This document shows, piece by piece, positions 1 to 10,065 of a DNA stretch of 64,000 nt (positions within the stretch are counted from its first letter, which is position 1; each line of letters begins with the position of its first letter). The position numbers and the translations under genes were made by a program. The stretch is from Dicaeum eximium (lineage: Eukaryota; Chordata; Aves; Passeriformes; Dicaeidae). The stretch covers positions 3,204,434 to 3,268,433 of the forward strand of contig VWZP01004506.1 of NCBI GenBank assembly GCA_013396995.1. Direction: 5' to 3'. Below the pieces are notes generated by a model. That model did no database searches. It worked only from the letters and a program-made list of their open reading frames with translations, and was not told where the DNA came from.

Positions 1-3000
1 CTTGGGATGTCCATTGCTTTAGATTTGCACCACACATCAGCACCATAATGATGAGACCACTTGAAATCTCTGGCAATCAGGATGCACCTCCTGGCAGTCC
101 CTGGGATGGTCCATGCTGACATCTCAAGCAGAACAGAAACAACTTTTAATAGTGTCAGCATGTTTAAAATGGCAATGGTGGCAGAGGATGAGAGACACCA
201 ATCAGAGCAGATGACAGACAAATGAGGTTCAGGACAATGGTCAGGGTGAGGGCCACTGCTTCTTAGGGCAGCTGGACCTTGGTACAAAGCCTGCAAAGGC
301 AGCTGCCAAATGCTCCAGCCACTCAAACCACAAGATCTCATGCCACAATAATTGTGCCCTGACCACATTTATTTAAGGACCTGCCCCAGTAAATCTGGGC
401 CTTACTGTAGCTGCATTAATCAATGATCTGAGTAAAACTCATTAAGACAGAAAGACTATACCAGCATAGCTGTGATCAAGAGTCTGTCCCAGCTGGCTAC
501 AGGAAGGTGGGAAGGCAGCCTGGTGGTTATGCAGCTGTCAAGCAATAATCCAGCATTATCTGGGTCCCACATTCAATTAAAGAAACCATGCATATGCACT
601 AGACATGCAATTGTATTAATCTCATCCACTGGCTTTATTTACGTACTTAATATCAGTGGCAACTTTTTCCTTCTCCCTTGTTGCTGTCAAAGACATCCTG
701 TCCATCACTGGGAATGTGGTGAGGACTTAATTCCAGCTACTGCATGCGTGGCCTCAGGGCAGTGAAAAGCAGAACAGCAGTGTGGTTTGATTAACTGGGT
801 TCCTGTCTCTGTCAGCAGCTGAGTCCCCTTGAACAAACACAGTCCAGCTGCTTCTTGTGCTGTTATGCATTTAGATTTGCCTTTATTATACAATAAATGA
901 GAAATCAAGAGTAAACAAGAAGGTGAGGGGTTTATTGAGCTCCTTTACTTTGACTACTGCTTCCACTGGCATTTCCTTTGACTTTTGACCTTGCCTGATG
1001 CAAAGGCTCTGGTCCCCTTGCAGCTAAGCTGCGGCTTTCTCTGAAGTACACGGGCTGTAATGTGATGCCTGTGGATATGGTACCAAGGGTAATTAACATG
1101 TTTGTTGACTTTGGTTCTGCCCCACCAGTGTGTAACTATGCCTGTAGGAAACCAGTGTTTGCTTGCTGTTGAAGTGCCAAACATTGGTGCATAAAATCAC
1201 CAAAGTTCCTGGTCTTCAGTGTTTCATGCTTCTTCATTACTAATTGAATAAAATTTAAGTCAGTGTGTCTGGCAAAGAACCCATGAAGGTTCCATTTACA
1301 ATGCAGGAAATAAACATTTATAAATTGGTTATACAGTGAGGACAGTACTTGGCTTGCTTTTTAATGGTAAATGCCCAAGGCATCATGGAATTATTCAGTC
1401 CTGCAAGAGTGAGGCCAGATGAAATACACTTGGCCAAATATCAGAGTCCCCTAGAAAATACTGCAGTGCACCCTAAACTCTGCTAATGTTAGCAATCATT
1501 TCTCCACTGACTACAAGGGAGCTGGACACACTTGATGGCTGACTTTTCACTTACAGTTTAGTGAGATGAATCCTCTCTTTTATATCCTGAGCAATTTTCA
1601 GTAAGATGGTTTCTTTTCATTGCTGTGTAAATGATTTCATACCTTCACACATGTAGTGATCTTTCATGAAGCAGACAAGCAATTTCTGGTTCTCTGTCTT
1701 GTGGTCCAAACATCCTCAGCCTCTCCTTTTTCCAGTTCTGTAGATACAGAACATAATTGAGGTTGTTGATCTCTTCTGCACATTTTCTTGTTCTCCTCTC
1801 TATCTCACTTTCTGTGTCATGCTAGTTTTGATGGCTGTCAGGTTTCTTTCCCAGAGGGCATTGATAGACAAAATCATTGGGAAGTTGTCATAGATGTGGA
1901 CAGTCAGGAATGGGGCAAACTGGATGTTTCATGCACCTTCCTTACATCCGATTCCAAGGTCTGAACTGAATCATCAATATAATCCTTCCAGTCTGATGCA
2001 TCCAGCATTTATTGGCATTCATGAATTTCTACCCACTTTGAAGAGGTTGCTGTATAACGACAGGTATCAGACAGAAGCAGTGAACTTTTGTAACTGAGAG
2101 CATGATGCAAGAAATTCAGGTTCTTCCTTTGAGGCACAGAAGTAGGGAAAATGACTGTCATTTTCCTAATTGTACCTAGAAGCAAGCCTTATTGCAGAGA
2201 AGTTAGACTGAAATCTTCCCCAGTATTGGATGTGGCAGCTCCAAAGGCACTGGAAACCGACAGTACATTTTCAGAAGAAGCATGAGAACTATTGAAAGCT
2301 GCTAAAACTAGACTACTGAGAATGAATTGTTTAGGAAATGGATTAGTTAGCAGATTATTTGTAGTGTAACTGATAACAAGGTCAGATCAATGTTATTGCA
2401 GCACTGGGCTTGACTTTGCAAAAAGGGTTTATACTTGCAGGTCAAGTCAAAATTCTGCTTTCTGAATGAAAAGTTCACTAAGACCAAAATAAATCCAATT
2501 AAAAATGAATACTGAAGTGCAAATATGGGCTGCAAAGGTCAGCAAATGGCCCAGACGAAATTTACTTGGCAGAAAATGTGTCATTAATCACAATCACAAC
2601 AAAATGGAAAGGGGTCCATTGCCAGAAGAATGTGGCTGTGCAGAGAACACACACAGCTTGAAGCCATCAGATTCATGCTTTCTGCATGTTCTGTCAGACA
2701 GCACTCCAGTTAGTTCCTTGTGGTTGTTTACTTCTGAGCTAACCACCTAGATTTCCTTTACCAACAGTGGAGACAAACAGGCTCTTTTGGGGCACAATTT
2801 ATCTCACAGTGAAGTTGACATCTAAAATACATCACAGGAATAATGCTGTGAAAAGTACTATTTCTCTCTGTCAGCTATGAGAAAGCCACGGGTGACTGGC
2901 TGGTGTGCATGTGCTTCTACACCATGGACATCTAAGCCAAAGCAAGATTAATCCAGCTTTTGTCATAAGCCAGGGACATGTTTACCCCTGAAATTCACCA

Positions 3001-3107
3001 ATTGTGGAATGAAAAGTTGCATGATCACCACTGCACTTGAGCACTGCAGAGGTTCTGAACTTGGGTGTCACTGCAGGCATTGCAGTAATGTCACCACACT
3101 GCTTCAG
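1..3107. other. Gene-free unique sequence
   Basis: No exon, RNA gene or transposon is recognised here. Open frames are under 100 codons, lie on both strands and resemble no known protein. Two AT-rich stretches, about 330-450 and 540-640, have the look of conserved vertebrate non-coding DNA: closely spaced ATTAAT, AATAATTG and TTCAATTAAAG homeodomain-like words and GCATATGCA. This is an impression from motif density; conservation cannot be seen from one sequence. Confidence 0.6.
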
Positions 3108-3129
3108 ACACACACACACACACACACAC
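3108..3129. repeat. (AC)n microsatellite
   Basis: Eleven uninterrupted AC dinucleotides followed by CCCC. This is an ordinary length-variable dinucleotide tract in unique DNA, with no gene nearby. Confidence 0.95.
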
Positions 3130-4232
3130 CCCAATTAACATAGCTCTTGGAGTCATCTTTAAAGAAAAAACCCACACTTTCAGACTGGCAGCCTTAATCT
3201 ACTAATTAATTACTTCATTTTTACGCACATTGAGAGTATTCTTAGATCTAGGTTTTCTCCATCTTTCTGCATGACTCTTTTTCATATGATGAGGTGGCAA
3301 CACTTCTGTAGAGCAATTCCCATAGCCTTGGTAATCTGCTAGAGCCTGCTAGTCAAACAGCTGTTAACCAAATAATTCTGGACTGAATTTTTACATACCA
3401 GTGAAAACTATTTGGGCAATCATGATATTAACAAGTTTAATAAAAAATAAATTATTACTTTTCTAGTTAAACAGAAAATCTGCTTTTTTTCTTCAAAATT
3501 TTGCATTCAGAGTTTCAAAGGTTTGGCTTAATACTAGACTGTAGTCCAGGGATTTAAATGTGTGCTTGGGAGAGTGAACTTACTGGGGTGAAGAAAGAAT
3601 GATGTGATACACACAGATGCATGGATATAAAATACACTAATACACACTGTTACTGACCTTGCTAACAGAAAACATCACCAATAGGCTCAGCACAGTTAAT
3701 GAGGGAGTGTGGGGAGAGCTGAAGCCACATGTGATCCCATGTTTTTGGGGAAAACGCTGCTCAAGAGGAACAGGTTGTGCTGATTTGGGCCAAGCCTCCC
3801 TCAAAAGACAAGTAACTGCAACCTTCACCACCTCACGGGTACATGAGCCTGCTCCTGTCACCAGTGTACTGAAAGCATGTGTGGACCAGGAGGTCTTCAC
3901 TGAGTAACATGTTCTGTTAGAAAGGTTGGCAGAAAATGAGGTAAAAATAGCCAGATCCAATCCAGAGTACACTATGGAACTAAGCTTGCAAAGAGAGAGC
4001 AAATGCTGATGCAGAAAGAAGTGGTCAGAGGAGGCACTGTATGTGACAGACACTACTCAAGCCATTGATTTTAGGAACCTATTTTAGGAAATCTAACTTC
4101 TCCAATGGAAACTTAAGCATTGCCTGAACAGATGTGTCTAGGCTCCATCCAGGTGTACCTGCAGCTGGCAGCTGCACAGAGGCTTCAAAGATGGGTGCCT
4201 GAAATGTATTGAGCATCCTCAGTATCTGTTAT
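3130..4232. other. Gene-free unique sequence
   Basis: Nothing recognisable. A 138-codon minus-strand frame (3637-4053) overlaps an 82-codon plus-strand frame. Neither has domain-like composition or convincing splice context, so both are treated as chance. The segment ends at the 5-bp target duplication of the following LTR. Confidence 0.55.
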
Positions 4233-4237
4233 TGATC
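4233..4237. repeat. Left target-site duplication (TGATC)
   Basis: TGATC immediately precedes the LTR and is repeated exactly at 4766-4770, straight after the LTR's terminal CA. A 5-bp duplication is the size made by ERVL-class integrases. Confidence 0.85.
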
Positions 4238-4460
4238 TGTCCTAGGCTGACAGTGCCTCGTATCCCAATCGTTCTGTGGAATTTGTTTTGTCTGGGGCGG
4301 CGGGTTCCCCCCGCTGCCCCCCCACCTCTCGCTCTCTCGGCGGGACGCTGCCGCGGCTGACTTTACTTTCGCTTTGGCTGCTTGCTGGCTTCTTCGGCTT
4401 TGGCTGCCTCAGCTTTGCTCGCTTCTTGCTTGCTTGCTTTTTTTGCTGGCTGCTTTGCCG

Positions 4461-4481
4461 TCTCTCTCTCTCTCTCTCTCC
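4461..4481 (+). repeat. (TC)n tract inside LTR
   Basis: Ten TC repeats followed by a pyrimidine-rich run in the 5' half of the LTR. It probably belongs to the LTR family with local expansion. Confidence 0.85.
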
Positions 4482-4640
4482 CTTTCTTTCTTCCCTGTTC
4501 CTGAAGAATCGGACCAGCTCAGGACCTGCTCTGGGACGTGAGTCTGCAAAAGAAGCTGCGTGCCCTCCCTTCACAGCGACTGCCTGAGTAACATCTGGGG
4601 CTGTTTTTTTCCTTTCTGTGTTGGGGAGTGTTATTTGTAA

Positions 4641-4646
4641 AATAAA
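4641..4646 (+). promoter_or_regulatory. LTR polyadenylation signal AATAAA
   Basis: AATAAA lies in the 3' half of the LTR, about 120 bp before its end, followed by a T-rich run. That arrangement fits the R/U5 polyadenylation site of a retroviral LTR and sets the element's orientation as plus. Confidence 0.7.
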
Positions 4647-4765
4647 CAGGTTTTTTCCACTTTCCTCCAAGGTTTTCCTTCCCGACCCCGGGGTTGGGGG
4701 AAGGGGGGGAGGAGGTTTGTTTTCTAGGGGAGGTTTTCTTCCCCAGTCTGTCCGAAACCAGGACA

Positions 4766-4770
4766 TGATC
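4766..4770. repeat. Right target-site duplication (TGATC)
   Basis: Exact copy of 4233-4237, directly following the LTR end. Confidence 0.85.
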
Positions 4771-7700
4771 CCACCAACAAGGACCTAATCTCTCCCAGCA
4801 TAAGCAGAATACAACAAAGAGAAACTTCACATCCCTGATTTTAACTTTTAAGTGAAATGAGCAGTAAGGCCCTGAACTTTGGCTTGTTAGGAAAAGGAGA
4901 GAAAATGCAGGAGAAAGAACAAAATCAGAAGAAGGGAATAATTTTTCTTTTTCTTAACTAAGTTGGAGGATGTGATTTAAATTTTAACCGTTCTAATTCT
5001 AAATAATGCAACTGAAACAAAGTCACCCCACAGGACCATGCTTAAAAATACACATTTATACCTTTGTCTTTTTCTGATCAGTCTTTGAGATGTGAGTAAT
5101 TCAACCCACCCAGAACTGAATATGTCAGCAGACAGCTTCCACAACCACTGTATGATGAGCCCAGAGATGAGTCAGTCACTCAATATTATGTCAGGGTATA
5201 TCCTCCACAGTAGGTTGCAGGCATGGAGGATGAACACAAACTATTACCTGTCCAAAAAAACCCAAATACCATCTCCTCCAGTCTGAGGAATTCCTTAACC
5301 TTTTGTTAAGGGACAATTACATAACTCTCAAGCAGATTTGGTGTACCTAAACCCAAGTATCTGATGCCATTTGAGATACCCTTGGGTATCTGAAATAGAT
5401 AGATGTGGTCAGTCTTCTAGATGTGATACATGCACTACATGAAATCTGTGCCCTTCTCCAGCAGCTGAAGGTTAGGTTGGGCAAAGCAGGGCATCTGAAA
5501 TGTCACCAGACCATATATTTAGGCTAATGATTGATGTGGAATACAGGTAACTCAATACCCATCCTAAGCAAGATTCTTCTCCACCAGCAAAGCTGACTTT
5601 CCTCATCCTTCAGGAATCCTCTTTCATTTGGAAGCATGCCTATGAAGATTTCATGAGATTTTTATTCTGGCCTTTCTTAGGCCATTCCCACCCAATTTGT
5701 CCCATGATGATTCTCTGTAAGATGAAGAGTCATGAGTGGAAAGGTACAGGTACCTCTCTTGGTTTGATTTTTATTGAGCTAAAGCACACCCTGGAGAAGG
5801 CCATCTCTGTCTCTCTTCTCTCTCCCTCTATTTCTCAACTATAACAGCTCTGCTGGTAAAATCCTTTAGTTTGGCTTCTGAATTAAGTAAATAAACTATG
5901 TGGATAAGTCTAAATGTTGGAGTTTATTAGTCAAAATTGAGAGTGCTGTGCATGAGAAATTATCTCCTTTTTTAGTCCAGAATTAAACCCAGGGTATTTG
6001 TAAGGTGCATGTATCTAGAAAAAATACCATGTGAGATTGAATTTCTGCTTTTCTTCACAGGTACTCCAACAAGTACCTCCAACTATTAGGAATCAACAGG
6101 TACCAGCTGGTTAATGGGACTGAGTGAATGTTGTACAGTCTGTGTTGATGGGCATGATTAATTGTGGAGAGTCAGCTCAAGCATATCCTGCAACTGGGTA
6201 AAGGTGGCACTAATGCAAATTGGTCAGCTGGGAATAAACATCATTAATTCCATCCGACATGTCAGATAAACAGCCTGTGGAGAGGTATGCATTTACAAAT
6301 CACTGAAAGACCAGCTTGTGTAAGGTTTATCCTGAGATAGCAATAAAGGTAATCAATTTGGATTTAAAGATGTTTGCAGAGATATGATGAACCAATTGAG
6401 ATGAATGGTTAAGCCATGTACCTGCTAGCCTGCATTGTAAGACTGTCAGTCAGCAGTAACTGGCATTGTAAAGAGAAAGGTTTGTGCTGTACACTTGGCC
6501 ATCAGTGACATTTCTGCTCCACAAAAAACAACAGGGTTTCAGAAAAACAATATTGTCAGGTGGGATTAATAGTTAACCCCCTCCTCCCTCACCCAGTAAT
6601 TAACAGGGCAAATTCCCTTATCCACCCATTCCCAGAGGTGATTGTATGTGGAGGTACTGGGCCATTACAATTTCTGGGAAAGCTGATTTATCTGCAACTG
6701 GTTCACCCCTTCTTCTACACTGAGCCTCCAATTCAAAGGTAAGACAGGCTGCTTCCTTGGCAAGTATCAGCGAGAGCAATTGGAAATGTCACTGGACTCC
6801 CAGATCAGGCACCCACCATATTTTCAAGTTTCCAAAAAAACCTCAACATTTTCATGCAAAACTTATGTTTTCCCTAATGCAAATTTTAGTTCTGCAAAAC
6901 TAGCATATCCTAGTAAGAAATTTCCAACCATCTGTAAATAAAAGCAAATTTGGGAAAAGACAGCCTTAGGCTCTCTCTCTGATTTATGTCTTTTTCCTCT
7001 CCCCCCATACAATCTCTGGGACACAGGCATTGAGTCACAGCTGAAATTATTAAGTACATATCAATTAATGAAAAATAATAGTTTCCCATGAGTAATAAGA
7101 GCTCTATGGCAGTGTGCTCATAATAATGTAATTACTGGTGGGGTCTCTGCTTAAATTGAGATCGACCATTGGCACTTTTCACACAGCTTAATTTCTTTCA
7201 TTAATATATTTTTCCTTACAAAATAAGCCTGCTTTTCGGAGTCCTAACAAATATTCAAACGCAAATCTTCTATAACTTGAAGACTAAGATAACAATCACT
7301 GTTAACTAAGCATAATCTGCAACTAAAGACTCACATACAATTGAGGAAGACCTTCATAAAATCACAGCTCAGATGCCATGGGCTGATGTGACTTTACACG
7401 CATTTTGCAAAGCAGCTGCTCACTGCCTTTTGTAATGCCACAACAGGAGCACTCTCATGCATCACTGTGAGCTCCAGACTTTCACATTCCTTGGCCCTTT
7501 CCTTTCCAGCTCTGTATTAAATCACCACAGGTCTGAATGTGGCTTCTCTGTAGCCTGAATATACTGAGAAGGTAGCACTTGTTAGCACAGTTTTAATTTT
7601 GATTCTTTTATTAATTGATTGTTCTCAAACCAGATTACATGAAGCATAAAAAATCAGTCTCTGTAATAAAAAACCATTGGCTCAGCTACTTGAAAATGGC

Positions 7701-8876
7701 TACTACTTCCACTAACTGTGTCATGACCAGAGAAGTCACTGGGTGTGCAGCTCTGAAATCCCTGTTATCCTCAGAACATGCTCCATCCAGGAACATGCCT
7801 AGCACCTTCCTTTGGTACCAACATAGCAACATAAAGGAAACTAGTAAATATTTCACTGGAGAGGGGAGCAATTTATCAAGCTGACTCTATGTAGTCTGGA
7901 AATTACTTGTTCTTTCTCTATCCTGAGAACTGATGATTAAGAAAAGACAAATGGTGTTTCACTCGCCATAGGAAAATATTGCAGTGCTAGATAAGACAGC
8001 AAACACAGATATTCAGCTGGGTCTCCTTATCGCCTTCATCATACCAAAAATGAAAGAAGGAGTTCCTTACTGAAACCTCATATTCCTGCCTAGGTTTTTA
8101 ATCAAGAGTATATATAAGAAATTATATTTACCCAATTTCTGATTTGGAAAATACTACACTTACCTTATTTCTTTATTTTCCAGAGGGCCTTTCTCACTTT
8201 GTGTTATTTTTTTTTTTATTTAACTCCATTAGAGGGGCTGAGAATTGATTTCTAAAAGCTTTCAAGGAGAAAGGAAGGAGGAAGTCTTACTAGTCATGTC
8301 AAAGGCTGTTCTGTTTCCTGCACAAAGAGGAAGTCTGAAATATTCTGAATTCCAATAAATAGATAAAATAAAAATGTCACCTCAGCTTACTCGAAGCGCA
8401 AAAAAAAATAAAATTAATCTTCTCTGACTCTGCCTAAGGTATGAGTTTCCATCTAAGCAGAGTGTTCAGGCTCTCTTTATGGGCAGTTTAGGGAGTGCCA
8501 CACTTTTAACTAATGTGGCTTTCACTTTAGGAAAGTACCCTAGATTCCCTGAACTCTGCTGACAGCTCCTCACTGATTGCAAATGCAGCCCAGGTGGCTA
8601 GCTCAGATATTGATTACTGCACTGTAGACAATCACTTTAAGCAGATAAATCCCTCCCTGGAAGCCCACACTCTCCCCCAAGGCCCTGTGCTTCTGGAAAA
8701 GGGGGATGGTTAAGAACTGACCCAACAGACTTTCTTCATTTTGTAGGACTTCAAATATTTGTGCCTTGTGGAGCATATAATATTGAGAGGCAACTAAGAG
8801 ATGGTTATTTGTGACTTTGCCAAAGTGCTCTGCAAAAGTGCTGACCACGTTTTGGGTCTGAATGTTTAGGGAAGAT
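4771..8876. other. Gene-free unique AT-rich sequence
   Basis: No gene or transposon is recognised. Points to note: an inverted repeat at 5351-5387 (ACCCAAGTATCT against AGATACCCTTGGGT); a microexon-like 39-bp segment at 6061-6099 with a good acceptor and donor; an AT-rich stretch 6170-6370 with a perfect ATGCAAAT octamer at 6213-6220 and AATAAACA at 6233-6240; and 7021-7140 with TGAGTCA (7031-7037) and the homeodomain palindrome GTAATTAC (7128-7135). A T tract lies near 8206. Open frames are all under 90 codons and uninformative. Confidence 0.55.
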
Positions 8877-8917
8877 GGGAATTGGGCAGAGAGGGGAGGT
8901 GGGGTTTGGGAATGGGG
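8877..8917 (+). other. G-rich tract with G-quadruplex potential
   Basis: Seven runs of two to four G, most of three or more, lie within 41 bp, separated by 1-6 bases. That is enough for an intramolecular G-quadruplex on the plus strand. It lies about 20 bp before a CR1 3' end and may be part of the insertion-site sequence. Confidence 0.6.
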
Positions 8918-8936
8918 TGTGTAGCTGCAGGGGTTA

Positions 8937-9002
8937 AAGAATCACACAATCAGAGTATCCTGAGCTGGAAGGCACCCACAAGGTTCAAAGCCCAACTCCA
9001 GG
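8937..9002 (-). mobile_element. CR1 LINE 3'-end fragment
   Basis: On the minus strand this is the last ~65 bp of a CR1: the plus strand reads AGAATCACACAATCAGAGTA, then TCCTGAGCTGGAAGGCACCC, then ACAAGG and CCCAACTCC, the conserved reverse complement of avian CR1 3' tails. The element is severely 5'-truncated, as most CR1 copies are. It has no coding content. Confidence 0.8.
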
Positions 9003-9991
9003 AGTTTCAGGGCTGGATTATGGTTGAAAAAAGAGAGTAGAAAACATTTGGCAGGATGGCATCTGAAAGGGAGAAATAGACTTTGAAAGAAGATGATAGG
9101 TAAACCCATGGGGATGACCTGTCAAGTGAAAACCAGGAGAACTTGCTGTCCACTGAGAAACTGGGATCCATGACTCATTGCTTAAGGCTCCTCTCACTGG
9201 CAAAAGGAATGAATTAATAAATAAATAAATAAATAAAAGTTCAGGTTTATTCTTGCTTCAATCATAACTGAAGCACCTAAGCAGAACTATGTAGCGCTCC
9301 TAGAGAGGTAACTCCTGGAGATCCACAGCACCCAGCTGCAGGGGCCAGACTGCACTTCCCAATGTATGTGGTGCATCAAAGTCTGTTAATTCCCATTTTG
9401 TGTCACCAGGAATCTGTGAAATTCATGTATGTCCCCACTGATCTCCCCTTTCTCTCCTCTTCCATTGCCACTCCTGGGATATATTTTCTTGGGTCTCGTT
9501 GACTCAAAACTGGAAACTAAATTTGTGCTGCAAATTAATGATTGCAAAAACCGGCAGCAATCACTGTGGCTGTTCCCCTTCCAAAATTAAGGAGAGTTTG
9601 CCATCTAGAGGGGAAGCAAGACAGAATTCTGATCTGTAGTGGGAGCAGCTTTTGATTTGAGTACAGGCAGTTCAGTGTTAAAAACTGGGCAGCAGGACAA
9701 CGACAGGCTCGTTCCACGTAAGGAGGAGAGTGAGTTGTTCCTTTCTGACTCGGGGATGAATAATCATTTTCTTATCTAAATTGTGCAAGCTGAAACAGAC
9801 AGACAGTTTAATTAAGCTCAGCAGATCAATGGCATTCACATTCAGCAGAGGAAAAACCTTGCCAGAGACTATTTTTTTGAGCTAGTTTTCTCCACTAGGC
9901 ATGTAGACACAGCTGGGTTGATAGCCAGCAGTAAGTAATTTTTATCCAGTACAACTGGATGTTGGCTGCCAATTTCTGCTGAACACCAGAG
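9003..9991. other. Gene-free unique sequence with a (TAAA)n tract
   Basis: A short (TAAA)n microsatellite at 9216-9237 is the only clear feature. Open frames of about 60 codons show no homology. Nothing else is recognised. Confidence 0.6.
9216..9237. repeat. (TAAA)n microsatellite
   Basis: About five tetranucleotide units of AATA/TAAA following GAATT. Confidence 0.9.
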
Positions 9992-10065
9992 TTTCATCCC
10001 ATAAGAGTGGAAATTTTTATACCCAGATTTTCATCCCATGAGACTGGAAATTTTTATACCCAGAT
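9992..10065. repeat. 37-bp tandem duplication, two copies
   Basis: Copies at 9992-10028 and 10029-10065 both start TTTCATCCCAT and end TTTTTATACCCAGAT. They differ at only two positions (ATAAGAGTGG against ATGAGACTGG), indicating a recent replication-slippage duplication. Confidence 0.95.

Larger units (their letters stand above)
4238..4765 (+). mobile_element. Solo LTR, passerine ERVL-like, with intact target duplication
   Basis: A 528-bp element starts TGTCCT and ends AGGACA (perfect 6-bp inverted termini, canonical TG...CA) and is flanked by TGATC on both sides. It is much richer in G+C than its surroundings. It carries C-rich U3-like sequence, a (TC)n tract at 4461-4481, an AATAAA signal at 4641-4646, and a G-rich stretch near 4689-4725. 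From memory the layout matches a GC-rich LTR abundant in oscine songbirds. No internal gag/pol sequence or second LTR is present, so this is a solo LTR left by LTR-LTR recombination. The orientation follows the AATAAA. Open frames across it on both strands, including one of 174 codons on the minus strand, are by-products of its composition and not genes. Confidence 0.88.

Noticed and set aside
3637..4053. 138-codon minus-strand frame ending just before the solo LTR
   Set aside because: No domain or signal-peptide-like structure, overlapped by an 82-codon plus-strand frame, no promoter or splice context.
4242..4766. 174-codon minus-strand frame, Lys/Arg/Pro-rich
   Set aside because: It coincides almost exactly with the solo LTR; its composition follows the LTR's G/A-rich minus strand. 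No protein family is recognisable.
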